Assembly: GCF_000150955.2 (NCBI RefSeq)
Contig: NC_011673.1
Location: forward strand, 697,394-761,393
Direction: 5' to 3'
Length of the DNA stretch: 64,000 bases
Source: Phaeodactylum tricornutum CCAP 1055/1
Lineage: Eukaryota; Bacillariophyta; Bacillariophyceae; Surirellales; Neidiaceae
The translations under genes and the position numbers were made by a program. Below are positions 1 through 10,422 of the stretch, piece by piece. Position 1 is the stretch's first letter, and every line of letters begins with the position of its first letter. The notes below the pieces were generated by a model, which did not search any database, was not told where the DNA came from, and saw only the letters and a program-made list of their open reading frames with translations.

Positions 1-1961
1 GACACTTCTGATGAAGCTAAGAGAGCCGTACAAAACGATGTTATGCTCCAGTACGAAGCACAACACTGGGCTAAGAAATTTAACGAAAATGGCCCACCTT
101 CAAAAATCCTATTCATCCGAGCTTACGTCGTAGAATTTCCTGACAGGGAAGCGCAGCCTTGGTTTGCGGTAGAGAGGTATATTGCAGGAAATGATTGGTA
201 CGGACTTGGCTTTGTGAAACACAATACCAATGCTGGATTCGTGGATACAGAACTGCACCGAGTGACACCACAAGTCTTTAGTGCATATTCTTTCTACGCC
301 AGCGAAGGTACAAGACTCGTGGCGGACATTCAAGGGGTTGGCGACTTGTACACAGACCCGCAAGTTCTGTCTTCTGATTATCGCTTTGGCGATGGAGATT
401 TGGGCCCTAGAGGAATGGCATTATTTTTTAAGACATTTCGGCATAATGCAATCTCAGATGCTGCTGGAATTCCAATTTTTCCTCTTTCGAAGAATGAATT
501 GCGAGTGCAGGCGAAGTATGAGGAGGACGAAATCACAGTCTCGGACGATGAGCAGTCTTTAGAATCAAACGGGATCCCTCTAGATCGATTTCAACTGCTT
601 GATTTGAATCGTATGCGACGATCGCGCGCACTGAAGTCTCCGAGAGATCTCCTTCAGTTTGAAGAAAAAGGTAACCAACCACAGCAAACTGGCGCAGGCA
701 AAAGAAAAATGACGGCACTAATGATTTATCGCTCTGTGCAGACACTTTTAAAAGATCCAACATTTCTCGTGATGCAATCAGTGATTCGCTGAGATCTTCC
801 ATGCGCATGTCTGTGCCTCCAAATGCCCATCTGCTACGATCTAAATCGGAAGTAACTGAGACGCAAAGTTGTTTAGATCGGGCTCGTAAAGACTTGGCTT
901 TTACGCACCACGATTTCCATCGTCACATCTCTGGAGAGCTTCGTGAACGCCAATACAAGCGGCAATTGAAGGAGTGTGAGTTTCGCAAGACAACGATCGT
1001 ACGAAAAGTGTCAGCTCCTATAATTCCTACCGATCGTACAGTGGAAAATCTTGGCAAAGTCCATTATCAACTTGCAATGCTGCATGGAATGGGTCGCTTT
1101 CCTGAGACGATACCAGAAATAGTTGGCAAATCAATAGAGGGACGACCCGAGCATGACGCTTTTTCTGTTCTGTTTCACCTCTCGTATGCGGCGTCGTTGC
1201 AGAATTCACCCGCTTGTCTAGCCTTGGCAAGGGTCCACGCTGGATTAGGTACGATTGTCTCTGGCTTACTCAACAGCATTGTTCCAATCGATTTTGAAGC
1301 AGCCAAAGACCTGCTACGTCGAGCCATGACTTCATCACAGCTACCTAATGCACCCAAGGCAGCAGCTGGTTGTCTCTTGTACCAACTTCTCCACGATGAG
1401 CGAAAAGTGCGTGGAGAAGAGATACCATCGGACAATATCTTAATACGTACTCTCAAAGACACCATTGTTCTGATTGAAACGGCCGAGGACGAGCAAAACA
1501 AAGTATCACAGCACAAAAAGCGGGCGAAAAAAACCATAGTTCGCATCCACGAAGGCGATCGAGTAGAAGCCAATTATTGTCTGGAAGGAACTTTTTACCC
1601 TGGAGATGTCTTGCACGTATCGGATGACGGTCAGAATATTGCCGTTCGGTACGACGACGATGGTTCGGAAGAAACGCTGGCGAAGGAACAAGTCCGGCTT
1701 TTGATTCCCCCCACCACGACACAAACTAGTCTTGGTGGACCGCTGTCTGACGAGGAAGCCTTCGGATCGGAACAGGGTGACGATAAATTTTTGCTACAAA
1801 AGTACGAACTGCAGGCCGAGCTAGCGGCACTCTACGAGACTACCGGAGAGGTGGCGGCCGCCTGTAGACTTTACGAACTGGCAGCGGATGCTGCTGTTCA
1901 AAATGGCAAAATGCAGAATGCTACTCAGTGGAGCTTGAAAGCTGGCGAGCTAGAACCTTAG
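1..1961 (+). CDS. EEF2K: Eukaryotic elongation factor 2 kinase, C-terminal part (5' end outside window)
   Basis: This alpha-kinase phosphorylates eEF2 and slows translation elongation in the cytosol. The reading frame is open from base 1, so the N-terminus, including the usual calmodulin-binding part, lies upstream. Two exons, join(1..670,742..1961), give 629 visible residues; the intron at 671..741 is 71 nt, GT-AG, phase 1, and splicing restores one frame. Residues about 15-175 are the back half of the alpha-kinase domain, with DIQGVGDLYTDPQ (109-121, catalytic Asp) and the FGDGDLGPRG loop (129-138). Residues about 320-430 match the SEL1-like C-terminal region of animal eEF2K (LGKVHYQLAMLH). 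The last 70 residues match the conserved helical tail that docks eEF2. Two oddities: the zinc-site residues appear replaced, and a Tudor-like segment (about 490-545) is inserted before the tail. The gene converges on the hydrolase with a 167-bp gap. Confidence 0.93.
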
Positions 1962-2128
1962 GCTGCGGCCGACGGACTATAACTGTTGTCAATTGGAATG
2001 GTATGTAATATAAATCTATCAGTGTTGATCACTTTGACTTCCAGAGACTTCGTTAAGAGTTTGCATTCACCAAAACGCGATGAGTCGAACAGTATTCGCA
2101 TACTCAAAAATGGAGCGCACCTACTCTT

Positions 2129-3600
2129 TTAGGATCGCGCCAAAATCCATTCGATGCAATCCCGAAAGACAATTTTTGTATTTTCTTCCGTCTCCCCCGT
2201 TGTCAGTGCGTGCCACATCCCTTCATACAGTCGAATCGTTTTGTCCTGGGAGCAGGCTTCTTCGTACAACGCCTGGGACAGGGCCGGGTCCGTGACGAGA
2301 TCGGCCTGTCCATGAAGTACCAGAAAGGGGGCAGAAAACGATCCGAGACTGTTGGAAATGCGTTGCGTCACATCGATCAGTTCTCGCGCCGTGGCCAAGC
2401 GTGGATTGCGGGCAAAGACGGATGGGCAACGCGACACTAAATCGCGCTTTTCTCGTACACGGTAACATACATCGTGCAAAGAGCTAGAGGGAGAGATTGG
2501 CAAGTACCCTAGCCACGAAGAGGTCCCCGTCGGTCCGATACACCATTGAATGCAGCGAATGACCCACGCGGGAGGCAACATGTGGTCGCTGATCTTGCAC
2601 ATGGGACAAATGAAAACGACACCCCGGAACACGTCCGGAATACGGTTGTAGACGGAATAAGCCACGGCGCCGCCCATAGATTCGCCCATGAGGAACGCCG
2701 GGATGTTGTGGAAACGCTTGAGAGTGGTTTCTTGAAAATACGCTTGGACGTCGTCAATGAGTCGTTCCCAGTCCGTAATGAGGCCGAGGGCACCATCCGA
2801 TTTTCCGTGTCCTTCGTATTCAATGGCACAAAAGGCGATCCCTTCTTCCACCAAGCGCATGTTTTCCACTCGTTTCATAAAGGATACATTGTCCGTGTAA
2901 CCGTGACAAAAGCACACGACGGATCGGATGGCTGTCTTTTTCGGAATCATGATGGAGGTTGCCAAGACCATACCCCTGTATGCATAGACAAAAGGTGAGT
3001 GGATGGATTCGAGCAACGCTTCTCTCGATTATTGGCAATAGCGTCCACTAGTCCCCGAGTCCTCTTGGCCGTGTAGACGTACCGTGCGTTGACCCAGTAC
3101 GATTCTTCCAAACGAATGGTTTCGGGCACGTTTCGGAATCGTTCCGGCAAGTCCTCTTGTTGACCAAAGCGTTGAAAAAGCTGTCGTCTGGTAGCGGCAT
3201 CGTCGTTGACGCGAAAGCTGAACGGTACGAGTTTGGACAGTAGATAGGCCAGTAAAAGAATCAAGGGTGGCCAAAGGAGCGCGAGTCCGAACAGGACCAA
3301 GCCGGAGATGAGAATAACGTGCCTGGAGATTACCGGAGGTGGTTCGAACGGACCGCCCGCCGACCATGTTTTGTTGATTACCCGATGCTGCTGGAGTTGC
3401 AGCAAATCTTGCTCTTGTTGTTGCAGTTGTGGCGAGACGGACGAATCGACCGACGCGTCTTCTTCCACCAGCGGCGCCGTAGGTAGGACTGCTCCGTCGA
3501 CGTTGAAAATTCGTAGCTTATCGCCATCCGCGTCGTGTTGGTGGTGCTCTTCTACTACTACTACTGCTGATCCCGCTGGACGTCGTCTCGACAATACCAT
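2129..3600 (-). CDS. Membrane-anchored alpha/beta hydrolase, monoacylglycerol-lipase-like
   Basis: Serine hydrolase of the monoglyceride lipase/lysophospholipase group, probably acting on membrane acylglycerols. It is encoded by complement(join(2129..2975,3083..3600)). The 107-nt intron 2976..3082 (GTACGT...ACAG) splits an Arg codon, and joining it gives the family's expected ESYWVNARG-MVLAT transition. The product is 454 aa. A hydrophobic stretch near residues 90-125 predicts a membrane anchor. The hydrolase core follows, with the oxyanion-side CHGY (196-199), nucleophile elbow GESMG (Ser272), Asp398 in HGQAD and His428 in GMWHA, so the catalytic triad is complete. The start is an ATG at 3600. 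The N-terminal 85 residues are hydrophilic and Gln-rich. Substrate is not determinable from sequence alone. Confidence 0.9.
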
Positions 3601-4572
3601 AGTCGTGCAATAGAGGTGGAAGTGTGTGTATGTGTATGTGTGTTTCTGTCGGAGACGTTTTCGGTGAGGTTTGGGATGACACGAACAAGTGACAGCTGTT
3701 GGTTCCGATGTCTGTGTGGGTTTTCGGCTCCGTAGTCCAAGTCGTCAGTCGTCTCCCACACTGTTTCAATCTCTCGCCAAACCGAGTGAGTTGTGAGTTG
3801 TAAGCCCGATGCGATGTGGTGATGCCGTGTTCTATACAACGATGGTACGGGATACACCTATTTGTTGTGTAGACACGGAACTCGTCACCGAAATTCTTCG
3901 AAGACGGGAATATCACGTCATCACGACCGCAGTACTTCGTCCCCGATCGATTGCGTCACGCATTGGAATCATTCGGATTGGTGGAAACGTGTCGAGATGA
4001 CAGACAGGAAAGCACCCGACTTGATTGATCACGGATCAGACTGACTGTGAACAGTTACCGTTCCGTGACGTTTGAGAGAACACGAACAAACGGCCCTACG
4101 AACAAGGGTTTGAAAGTACGTCCGTCAGCCAGTCGAGAAAATCGGAACGAACGAATGCTGAGCGCTAGTAGATTCTTTCTGTCACCCACGTCGCCGGTGA
4201 ATCTTCCCACTTTCATCCGGGTTCGCGATGTCGCATTGGCGCCTCTCTAGCTAGCTAATATTCGCCAGTACGCGAAAATAGCAGGAACTGTAGAAGTACA
4301 CGCCGGGACGACTCGAGAATCTATAAGTACTTTGGGGGGAATTCCTTGTGGTTCCGACGGGGCGTGCACTGGTACCCAACCCACACCACCTACGCCCGCA
4401 AGGCCCCAACGCGAATCCTTTCTCCGTCGCATTCGTTGTTGTAGTAGTAGTATTTGTTGTAGTTGTTCGTTACGGGCTATCGGTAATCACACACACAAAC
4501 CAGCACCCGTCTATTTCGTTTGGGGTCTTGCGTTGCACTCTTTCTCTCTCTCTCCCAGCTGGCAACTTGGCA
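3601..4572. other. Divergent intergenic region, hydrolase / P450
   Basis: About 970 bp between two divergent start codons, so it should hold both promoters. It contains a (GT/AT)-rich microsatellite near 3621-3645 and a GTT/GTA-rich stretch near 4436-4472. The latter reads as a run of valines if the P450 frame is extended upstream, but no ATG lies there. One TGACGT (about 4063) and one ACGTCA (about 3915) hexamer are present, which is near chance frequency. No gene is supported. Confidence 0.6.
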
Positions 4573-6252
4573 ATGGCTCCTCGTGCTCCAACGCCCACTG
4601 GCTCTAGCGAATCCGTCGTCCCGGACGACGACGGCGCTACCCCCACTGCCGCTTCCACTACGACAATGTCGTTGTCGAAACAGCGTATCCCGAAAGAAGA
4701 CATTCCGGTGCCTCTCCGCCAATGGAACACCTTCCACTGGGAACTCAACATTCTTTCCGCCGTGGCCCTGTACGGAGTGTACGAGTTCGTGATTCCGGCC
4801 ACCCACCGCACCTTGGCGCACGTGGTGCTGGGTCTCCTGGCGCTCGACGCCACACGCTACTACTACAGTCGCGGGACACTCGCGGGGGTCCCGTACACGC
4901 TTCCCCTCGTGACCATCCTCGCCATGTTGGCGCGTCCGGTTCGCTTCTGGACCGAACTCGCGCACATTGCGCTCCAGAGCGTCGACGGACTCTGCGCCAA
5001 TCAACTCGTCGGCAACTTTATGGTATTCGTCACCGACCCCGCGCTCTGTCGGGAAATCATGACGGGAGAGGCGGATTACGGGATCTATGCGCATCCCAAC
5101 GCCATGTGGTTGTTTGGGGAAAAGAACTTGATCTACATCGCTTCCGAACCGCACAAGGCGATCCGGGCGATCCTCACACCGGCGCTCTTTTCCAAGAATG
5201 CCTTGGGCCTCTACGCCATGCATCAAGAACGTGTCGTCCGTCAATACCTCGCCAAGTTTGTCGAAATATGCCAACAGCCGGGGAAGGATGCGCACATTGA
5301 CGCGCTCGTCTCCTTTCGGACCATGGCCGCCGCGTCGTCGCAAGAAGCCTTCTTGGGTCCCTACCTCAACGACGACTTGCGTCATCATCTCGAACAAGAC
5401 ATCGTCACCTTTACCATGGGATTCCTGTCCTTCCCCTTCCCCTATCTGGGAGGACTCCGCCGTGCCATTCAAGCCAAGAATCGCATCGAAGCAACCGTGC
5501 ATGATGTTATCCCCAAGGCCCGAGCCTGGGTACAGGCCGGCAATGAACCACGTTGTTTGCTAGAATTCTGGAGTCTCGCCATTCAGAATGCTGCCAAGGA
5601 ACAGAACGTAAGCGCCCAGGACGTTCCCGGCTGCCAAGACGACGACGTTGCTCGTACCGTTCTGGATTTTTTGTTTGCCGCACAAGACGCGACTAACTCG
5701 GCGTTGACCTACTCGTTGGACGTCTTGGGCGGACACCGAAATGTCCTGCAATCCATGCGGAACGAAGTCGATGCCGAATGCGGCGACGGACCCATCCACG
5801 CCAAGGCACACGCTGCGGATTCTCTCGTGTACGTGGCCAAGGTGGCCAACCAGATGCTCCACCACAAACCCCCCGTCCCCATGATCCCGCACATTTGCAA
5901 ACGCAACGTGACGCTCGCCGGACACGCTTTGAAAAAGGGCACCGTTGTGATTCCTTCCATCACGTACTCGGCGCGGGTCGGAGGCGGCAGTTTGGAGTTT
6001 AATCCTCTTCGCGACGATGCCGACGCTCAGTTTGTCAAGACAGTCACCTTTGGAGCCGGACAACACAAATGTCCCGGACGCAAGTATGCGGAATCACTCC
6101 TCAACGTGTTTATGGCCGTACTCGCCCAAGAGTACGACTTTGAGCGAGTGGCGGATCAACGTCCCGGTGTGGACGATTTCATCTACTTCCCCACGGTCTT
6201 TCCGACCGATACCCGCTTTGTTATTCAGAAACGGGTCAAGGCGACCGAGTAG
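4573..6252 (+). CDS. Cytochrome P450, CYP61/CYP710-like (sterol C22-desaturase group)
   Basis: Haem mono-oxygenase of 559 aa. It is predicted to be ER-anchored, with hydrophobic segments at about residues 55-120. The family of sterol C22-desaturases (ERG5/CYP710) is suggested by the I-helix motif AAQDAT (369-374), the downstream KPPVPMIPH segment and the overall layout. The haem-binding loop FGAGQHKCPG is intact, with the thiolate Cys500. The normally invariant K-helix ExxR is replaced by Gln427-Met-Leu-His430 in an otherwise well-aligned helix. I start at the ATG at 4573 (context ggcaATGgct); the frame stays open upstream to about 4348 but without an ATG. There is no intron. It converges on the ammonium transporter with a 382-bp gap. 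Sterol desaturase activity is an inference; a diatom-specific CYP family is the alternative. Confidence 0.88.
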   Translation: MAPRAPTPTGSSESVVPDDDGATPTAASTTTMSLSKQRIPKEDIPVPLRQWNTFHWELNILSAVALYGVYEFVIPATHRTLAHVVLGLLALDATRYYYSRGTLAGVPYTLPLVTILAMLARPVRFWTELAHIALQSVDGLCANQLVGNFMVFVTDPALCREIMTGEADYGIYAHPNAMWLFGEKNLIYIASEPHKAIRAILTPALFSKNALGLYAMHQERVVRQYLAKFVEICQQPGKDAHIDALVSFRTMAAASSQEAFLGPYLNDDLRHHLEQDIVTFTMGFLSFPFPYLGGLRRAIQAKNRIEATVHDVIPKARAWVQAGNEPRCLLEFWSLAIQNAAKEQNVSAQDVPGCQDDDVARTVLDFLFAAQDATNSALTYSLDVLGGHRNVLQSMRNEVDAECGDGPIHAKAHAADSLVYVAKVANQMLHHKPPVPMIPHICKRNVTLAGHALKKGTVVIPSITYSARVGGGSLEFNPLRDDADAQFVKTVTFGAGQHKCPGRKYAESLLNVFMAVLAQEYDFERVADQRPGVDDFIYFPTVFPTDTRFVIQKRVKATE

Positions 6253-6634
6253 AGCGAAGCATTGTAGGACGACACGGTTGAAAATGCACTCTGAGTACAT
6301 TGCAATAAGTGTGAGTTTTATGTGAGTTGTGCAGACTGTACCGCGTCTCCGGGAGAAATTAGTGAATCTTTGTCTATTGTGTATAGAGAGTACTTAGTCT
6401 ACGCCTACTTTTGATTGTCGAGCCTCGGATGAAAAAAGAGGCAACAAATTTGCATCGTTTATCAATTATGTATGTCTATTCTCAAGTACACGAATTAGCT
6501 GGACTTGTATCGATCATTGTAGTAGGACCGCTGCTGAGGATTTGCGTTAGCCTACAGGACCTGCAGCAACATGTATAGCGTACGGAATGGGTCATTGGGT
6601 TGGTTGACTGGCTTTGTTCTCCCCGCACAAGATT
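6253..6634. other. Convergent 3' gap, P450 / ammonium transporter
   Basis: About 380 bp between two stop codons. It must hold both 3' UTRs and polyadenylation sites. No ORF, repeat or RNA gene is recognisable here. Confidence 0.5.
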
Positions 6635-8274
6635 CTAATTGTAAGGCGACCGAATTTGCGATTGTCTGATCTTGTTTTTGATAAAGCCTTCTAGAGCGGA
6701 TAGTTCCACCACTTCTTCCCCGCCATGTTTACCTCCGTGGTAGGCCTCATCCAAACCGACCAACTCCTCCAAACTGTCCGACCGGAACCATCCCATACGA
6801 TTGATGAACAAAAAGAAAGGCGTCATGGTACCAAAAGCCCATCCCGCCACGAAAACTAGTTCCAACACTTGATTGCTCAGCAAGATGGCGTTAAACTCCC
6901 CTAACCCCCAAGAATACAATAAACCAGGATGATTGCCAGTCCCATAGGCAATGTGCATGAGGTCAGGATCACTTAACAAACCCACAGCAAGCAATCCCCA
7001 GCCACCTGCAAACATGTGCACTGGAATCGCGTCAACAGCATCGTCCAATTTCAAACGAACCAGCGTTTTGGAACCCCACAAGTAGATAAGACCTCCAATA
7101 CATCCAGTGCAAAGGGCTGCCCAGTTTTGTACGGTACCACAAGCTGCTGTAATTGACACTAGACCAGCTAAGGCGCCATTCATGGCCATGATAATGTTAA
7201 AGGAGTATTCGCCGGTGGAACGCTCTTCCATAAACATATTTGTCATCAGTGCCGATACGGCTCCGGAAGCAGCTGAAAGCGAGGTATTGACAGCCGCTCG
7301 GGATGCCACGAAACCCGTATCCGAAGTGTGGGCCAGCAGCAATGCTGATCCAGGATTGAAGCCGTACCCTATATGACAATAGTAAGCCGTCTTGGTCAGT
7401 ACTTCACATGGTTGCTGACACTTTCGAACTTTTTCAGCCACTGAACAAACTTACATCCAAACCACAATACGAATGTACCAAGTAGCTGCAGAGCAACTGA
7501 ATGCCCCGGAAAGGACTTTGGCGTCTCCAGCTGGCGACCGCGATTGTCGTAGAAACGACCTTTTCTAGCTCCAAGAATATATGTGGCGACGAGAGCCGTG
7601 GTTCCTCCCGTCACATGAACCACACCGGATCCGGCGAAATCAATCGCTCCCACACCTTGAAAAGGGTCTACTGCTGTGCTGCTGAGGAAGCCGTTGCGAG
7701 ACCAAATTGTGTGGGCGGCAACCGGGTACACAAAACCTGTCAAAAATATGGAATAGCAAAGGTATGCTACCATTTGGCAACGCTCTGCCAAAGTTCCTGC
7801 GACGATAGTCACGGCAGTGGCCGAGAATGCAAACTGGAAAAACCAGAAGGACATATCGACTTTTCCGGTGTTTAGAAAGTTGGAAGTTCCGATGAAAGTA
7901 ACATCGTCCCGGTCGTCTTGTCCGCCAAACGCAAAAGCGTAGCCTAGTAGGAAAAAGCCTAGAGCAGCTCCACAGGCATCCAAAAGATTTTTAAGCATCG
8001 TATTTTGAACGTTCTTTTTGCGCACGCAACCAGCGCAAAGCATCGCAAAGCCAGTCTGCATGAAGAAGATCAGCCCACCGGAAAAAAGCATTAGCCACCG
8101 ATTCACGTTACGATCTCCTTCGAGCTGCTTTTGCTCCATGACCTCCGTAATACATTGCAAAATAAGGTTGGTCTCTCCTTCCGCCTCATTGGAGCAATAT
8201 CCATAGACGGTGGTGTGGTTGCTCGAGGTACCGTACCCTTCCACCAGGCTTTGGATAAAGCTCGCGTCGTCCAT
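6635..8274 (-). CDS. AMT1: Ammonium transporter (AMT/MEP/Rh family, AMT1 type)
   Basis: Plasma-membrane ammonium uptake channel/transporter of 517 aa with about 11 membrane helices, encoded by complement(join(6635..7368,7455..8274)). The 86-nt intron 7369..7454 (GTAAGT...ATAG) interrupts the Trp codon of the conserved WFGWYGFNPGS helix, and splicing restores it exactly. Diagnostic features are the DFAGSGVVH signature (residues 212-220) carrying the first pore His220, and the second twin-His, His391, in IPVHMFAGGWG. The start is the first in-frame ATG at 8274; the frame is open a little further upstream without an ATG. The ~50-residue extracellular N-terminus carries potential N-glycosylation sites. 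The C-terminal tail (GLDEAYHGG) keeps the cytosolic regulatory motif typical of AMT1 proteins, so trans-activation by the tail and its phosphorylation are likely control points. Confidence 0.95.
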
Positions 8275-8801
8275 GGTGGTGGCGTTTGGATCTGGAAGGT
8301 GTTTTGATCCCTCGTCTGAGTATGTGGGAGGCAAGAAGACCTGGTCCTACTGATGATCTTCTACCCCAACCGTGTAGCAAAACTGATGATACAATGTCCC
8401 AAAATGTGAAACTTTCCTGAAGCAACCCCGCAAACATCCCGGGTTGTGCAATTTCGCCATTTCGTTTTCGATTGACCCAATCAAAAAAACGCTGAAGGTC
8501 ATTTCAGCTGTTTACATTACTTGCAAAACCACTCAAGAACAAAGTGTTACTCATTGACTGTGACATGTCACGGTGAAACGGCAAAACCCGAGACGCCTAT
8601 ATGAATCTTCTGCGACATCACGGTATCAATAAGTAACCTTGTCGTGTCGCAGTAAAACGGTCTAATATGGTCAGATGGGACGAACCATATGTTCGCCAAA
8701 AAGTATCATTTCTGGATGTGGCATATAAGCCCTACTCCTACCAATGTCTCTCCAATCTTCCAATTAGCACGATCGTTTTTGGGTACAAACCAAAATGCAC
8801 C
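8275..8801. other. Divergent intergenic region, AMT / ferredoxin-like
   Basis: About 530 bp between divergent starts, presumably with both promoters. An alternative in-frame ATG for the ferredoxin-like gene lies at 8667. Two loosely similar 17-mers (tgtcacggtgaaacggc near 8567 and tgtcgcagtaaaacggt near 8644) may be coincidental. Nothing else is seen. Confidence 0.5.
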
Positions 8802-9473
8802 ATGAAGGTCAGCAGTAAGATGTGGTTGCCGATGGTTGTGTTCTGTTCGACGCTCCTTTGTCGTACACGTGCTTTTTCTGGGGCCAGAAGTTTTTTGCCG
8901 CGGCCTTCTCGCGTCTCGACAAAAGCGTGTAATGGTCGACGATTCCTCACGTCACCTGCTCCTGTTGATGTTGGTGACGGTGACACGTTCCCGGAATCAC
9001 GCTCGACAACAATCCGGCACGCTGTCATCTGGAAGACTTCTGCTGGAGAAAGAACCTTTGAAGCCCGAGATGGTGAAACACTGCGGACTGCTGCCCTGCG
9101 AGGCGGGGTAGCAAGTCCACACAACGGCCGCGCGAATCTAATCAATTGTCGCGGTCTCAGCACGTGCGGGACTTGCGCGGTCGAAATTCAAGGAAGCATC
9201 CTACCTAACGAGCGTAACACGATTGAACAATTACGTTTATCGTTACCACCAGGACACGGACCAAAGTCTGCCACAAATTCTGCCTTGCGACTGGCGTGTC
9301 AAGTACACGTGCGTGGTGATTTGACGGTGACGAAGCATGCGGGCTTTTGGGGGCAGGACGATGAGCTGGCGGCCCTTTCGCAACCCACACAGCCTTTTGG
9401 GGATTTGGAGTTTTTGCTGGACGCGAAATCGCCTGCAAAAGAAAATCCAAAGGAGCGTGAAAGCGTGCCCTGA
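8802..9473 (+). CDS. Plastid-targeted 2Fe-2S ferredoxin-like protein
   Basis: A 223-aa electron-transfer protein. The ATG at 8802 opens a hydrophobic signal peptide ending in a CRTRAFSG context, the heterokont plastid-import type with Phe after the cleavage site. A Ser/Arg-rich transit stretch follows. An upstream in-frame ATG at 8667 would add 45 residues and bury the signal, so it is less likely. The 2Fe-2S domain (about residues 85-190) has Cys116, Cys122 and Cys125 (C-x5-C-x2-C, NCRGLSTCGTC) and Cys166 in LRLACQ. Photosynthetic PetF uses C-x4-C-x2-C, so this is not the main photosynthetic ferredoxin. The pattern recalls adrenodoxin-type and PnsB3/NDF4-like proteins. As far as I know diatom plastids have no NDH complex, so the partner is unknown. 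Confidence 0.82.
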   Translation: MKVSSKMWLPMVVFCSTLLCRTRAFSGARSFLPRPSRVSTKACNGRRFLTSPAPVDVGDGDTFPESRSTTIRHAVIWKTSAGERTFEARDGETLRTAALRGGVASPHNGRANLINCRGLSTCGTCAVEIQGSILPNERNTIEQLRLSLPPGHGPKSATNSALRLACQVHVRGDLTVTKHAGFWGQDDELAALSQPTQPFGDLEFLLDAKSPAKENPKERESVP

Positions 9474-10422
9474 TTGAATTGAGCCCGCAGTGCTCTTGCA
9501 TTGATCCTCTGCGTGCATCATTCGATCTACGATCCTCATCCTTGTGTTGCTAGAGTCTTCTTTCTTATCTTAAAGTATGATCCTCGATTTGTTACTCTAC
9601 ACGTGGGAGTAGGCGAAACGCTAGTAGATATCTATAACCAGACCGAAATGCCCATCAAATTGTTTTACCATCTCGACTGCACTAGTGGAGTGACAGTGAA
9701 TGCCTATACTTACCAAAAGCAGCCAAGCAGCAATTTAGTGGCGTTGAAACCTATTCAGTACAATAATCGCTCGCCCCCACACTCTCTCGTGGACATTTTG
9801 ATGCGTCTTTTGCCAATGCAATTGTCCCTACCTAGAACTACCTCTTTACGGGATCCCCTTACGCTGCGGCATGTAAAGTACCGTGCCAGAAAAATGACGA
9901 AATTTCAGTCATGCTCGCAATGAACAAAAAACTAGACATTTTCATCCGTCTTTGCTACCCAACCATGTCGCTCAAATTTCTATTGACGATGATGTATCGG
10001 GACGGGAATTGTGCAGTCGCTCCGGGTCGTTTAAGTTATTGTAAACCATCCGGTAACGGGGTTTAGGAAAAGTCTCGAGAGGTCGCCGGTTCCGCGATTC
10101 GTTTCAGTCGGTTTTCCACCCGTCACTCCAGCGATCGACACGCACGTTGGCGTCGTCCGTGTCTGCAGCCATTCAATTTGCTGGCGCTTCCGGGACGAGT
10201 GCCAATTCCCGACGATTCCGCGCATCGCCGTTTTGTCGTCGTAGTCGTTTCCCAAATCTCTCCATCCGAATCTCGGGACATTTTCGTTAATTCCCAAAAA
10301 AGCAGCATTGACGATACTATACTAGCGTTGTCTATTGTCTCTGGAAATTTTATTCCAACACCAGAATATCACCCTCCTCAAGAACGGAGTCATACACGTC
10401 ACGACAGTGCGACTAGGAAATC
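9474..10422. other. Intergenic region between two plus-strand genes
   Basis: About 950 bp. A 140-codon open stretch at 9501..9923 has no ATG at its start and no recognisable motif. The last few hundred bases before 10423 should hold the promoter and 5' UTR of the HEAT-protein gene. No gene is supported. Confidence 0.45.

Noticed and set aside
2998-3051. Alternative short intron in the hydrolase gene starting at a GTGGAC donor
   Set aside because: The GTACGT donor at 3082 gives a better consensus and restores the family's conserved junction.
4348-4572. Upstream extension of the P450 frame with a poly-valine stretch
   Set aside because: Contains no ATG; the Val run comes from a GTT/GTA microsatellite in the 5' region.
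4477-5502. 341-codon open frame antisense to the P450
   Set aside because: Shadow of a well-supported P450 coding strand; no recognisable motif.
9501-9923. 140-codon plus-strand frame
   Set aside because: Starts with TTG, no domain, intergenic-like composition.
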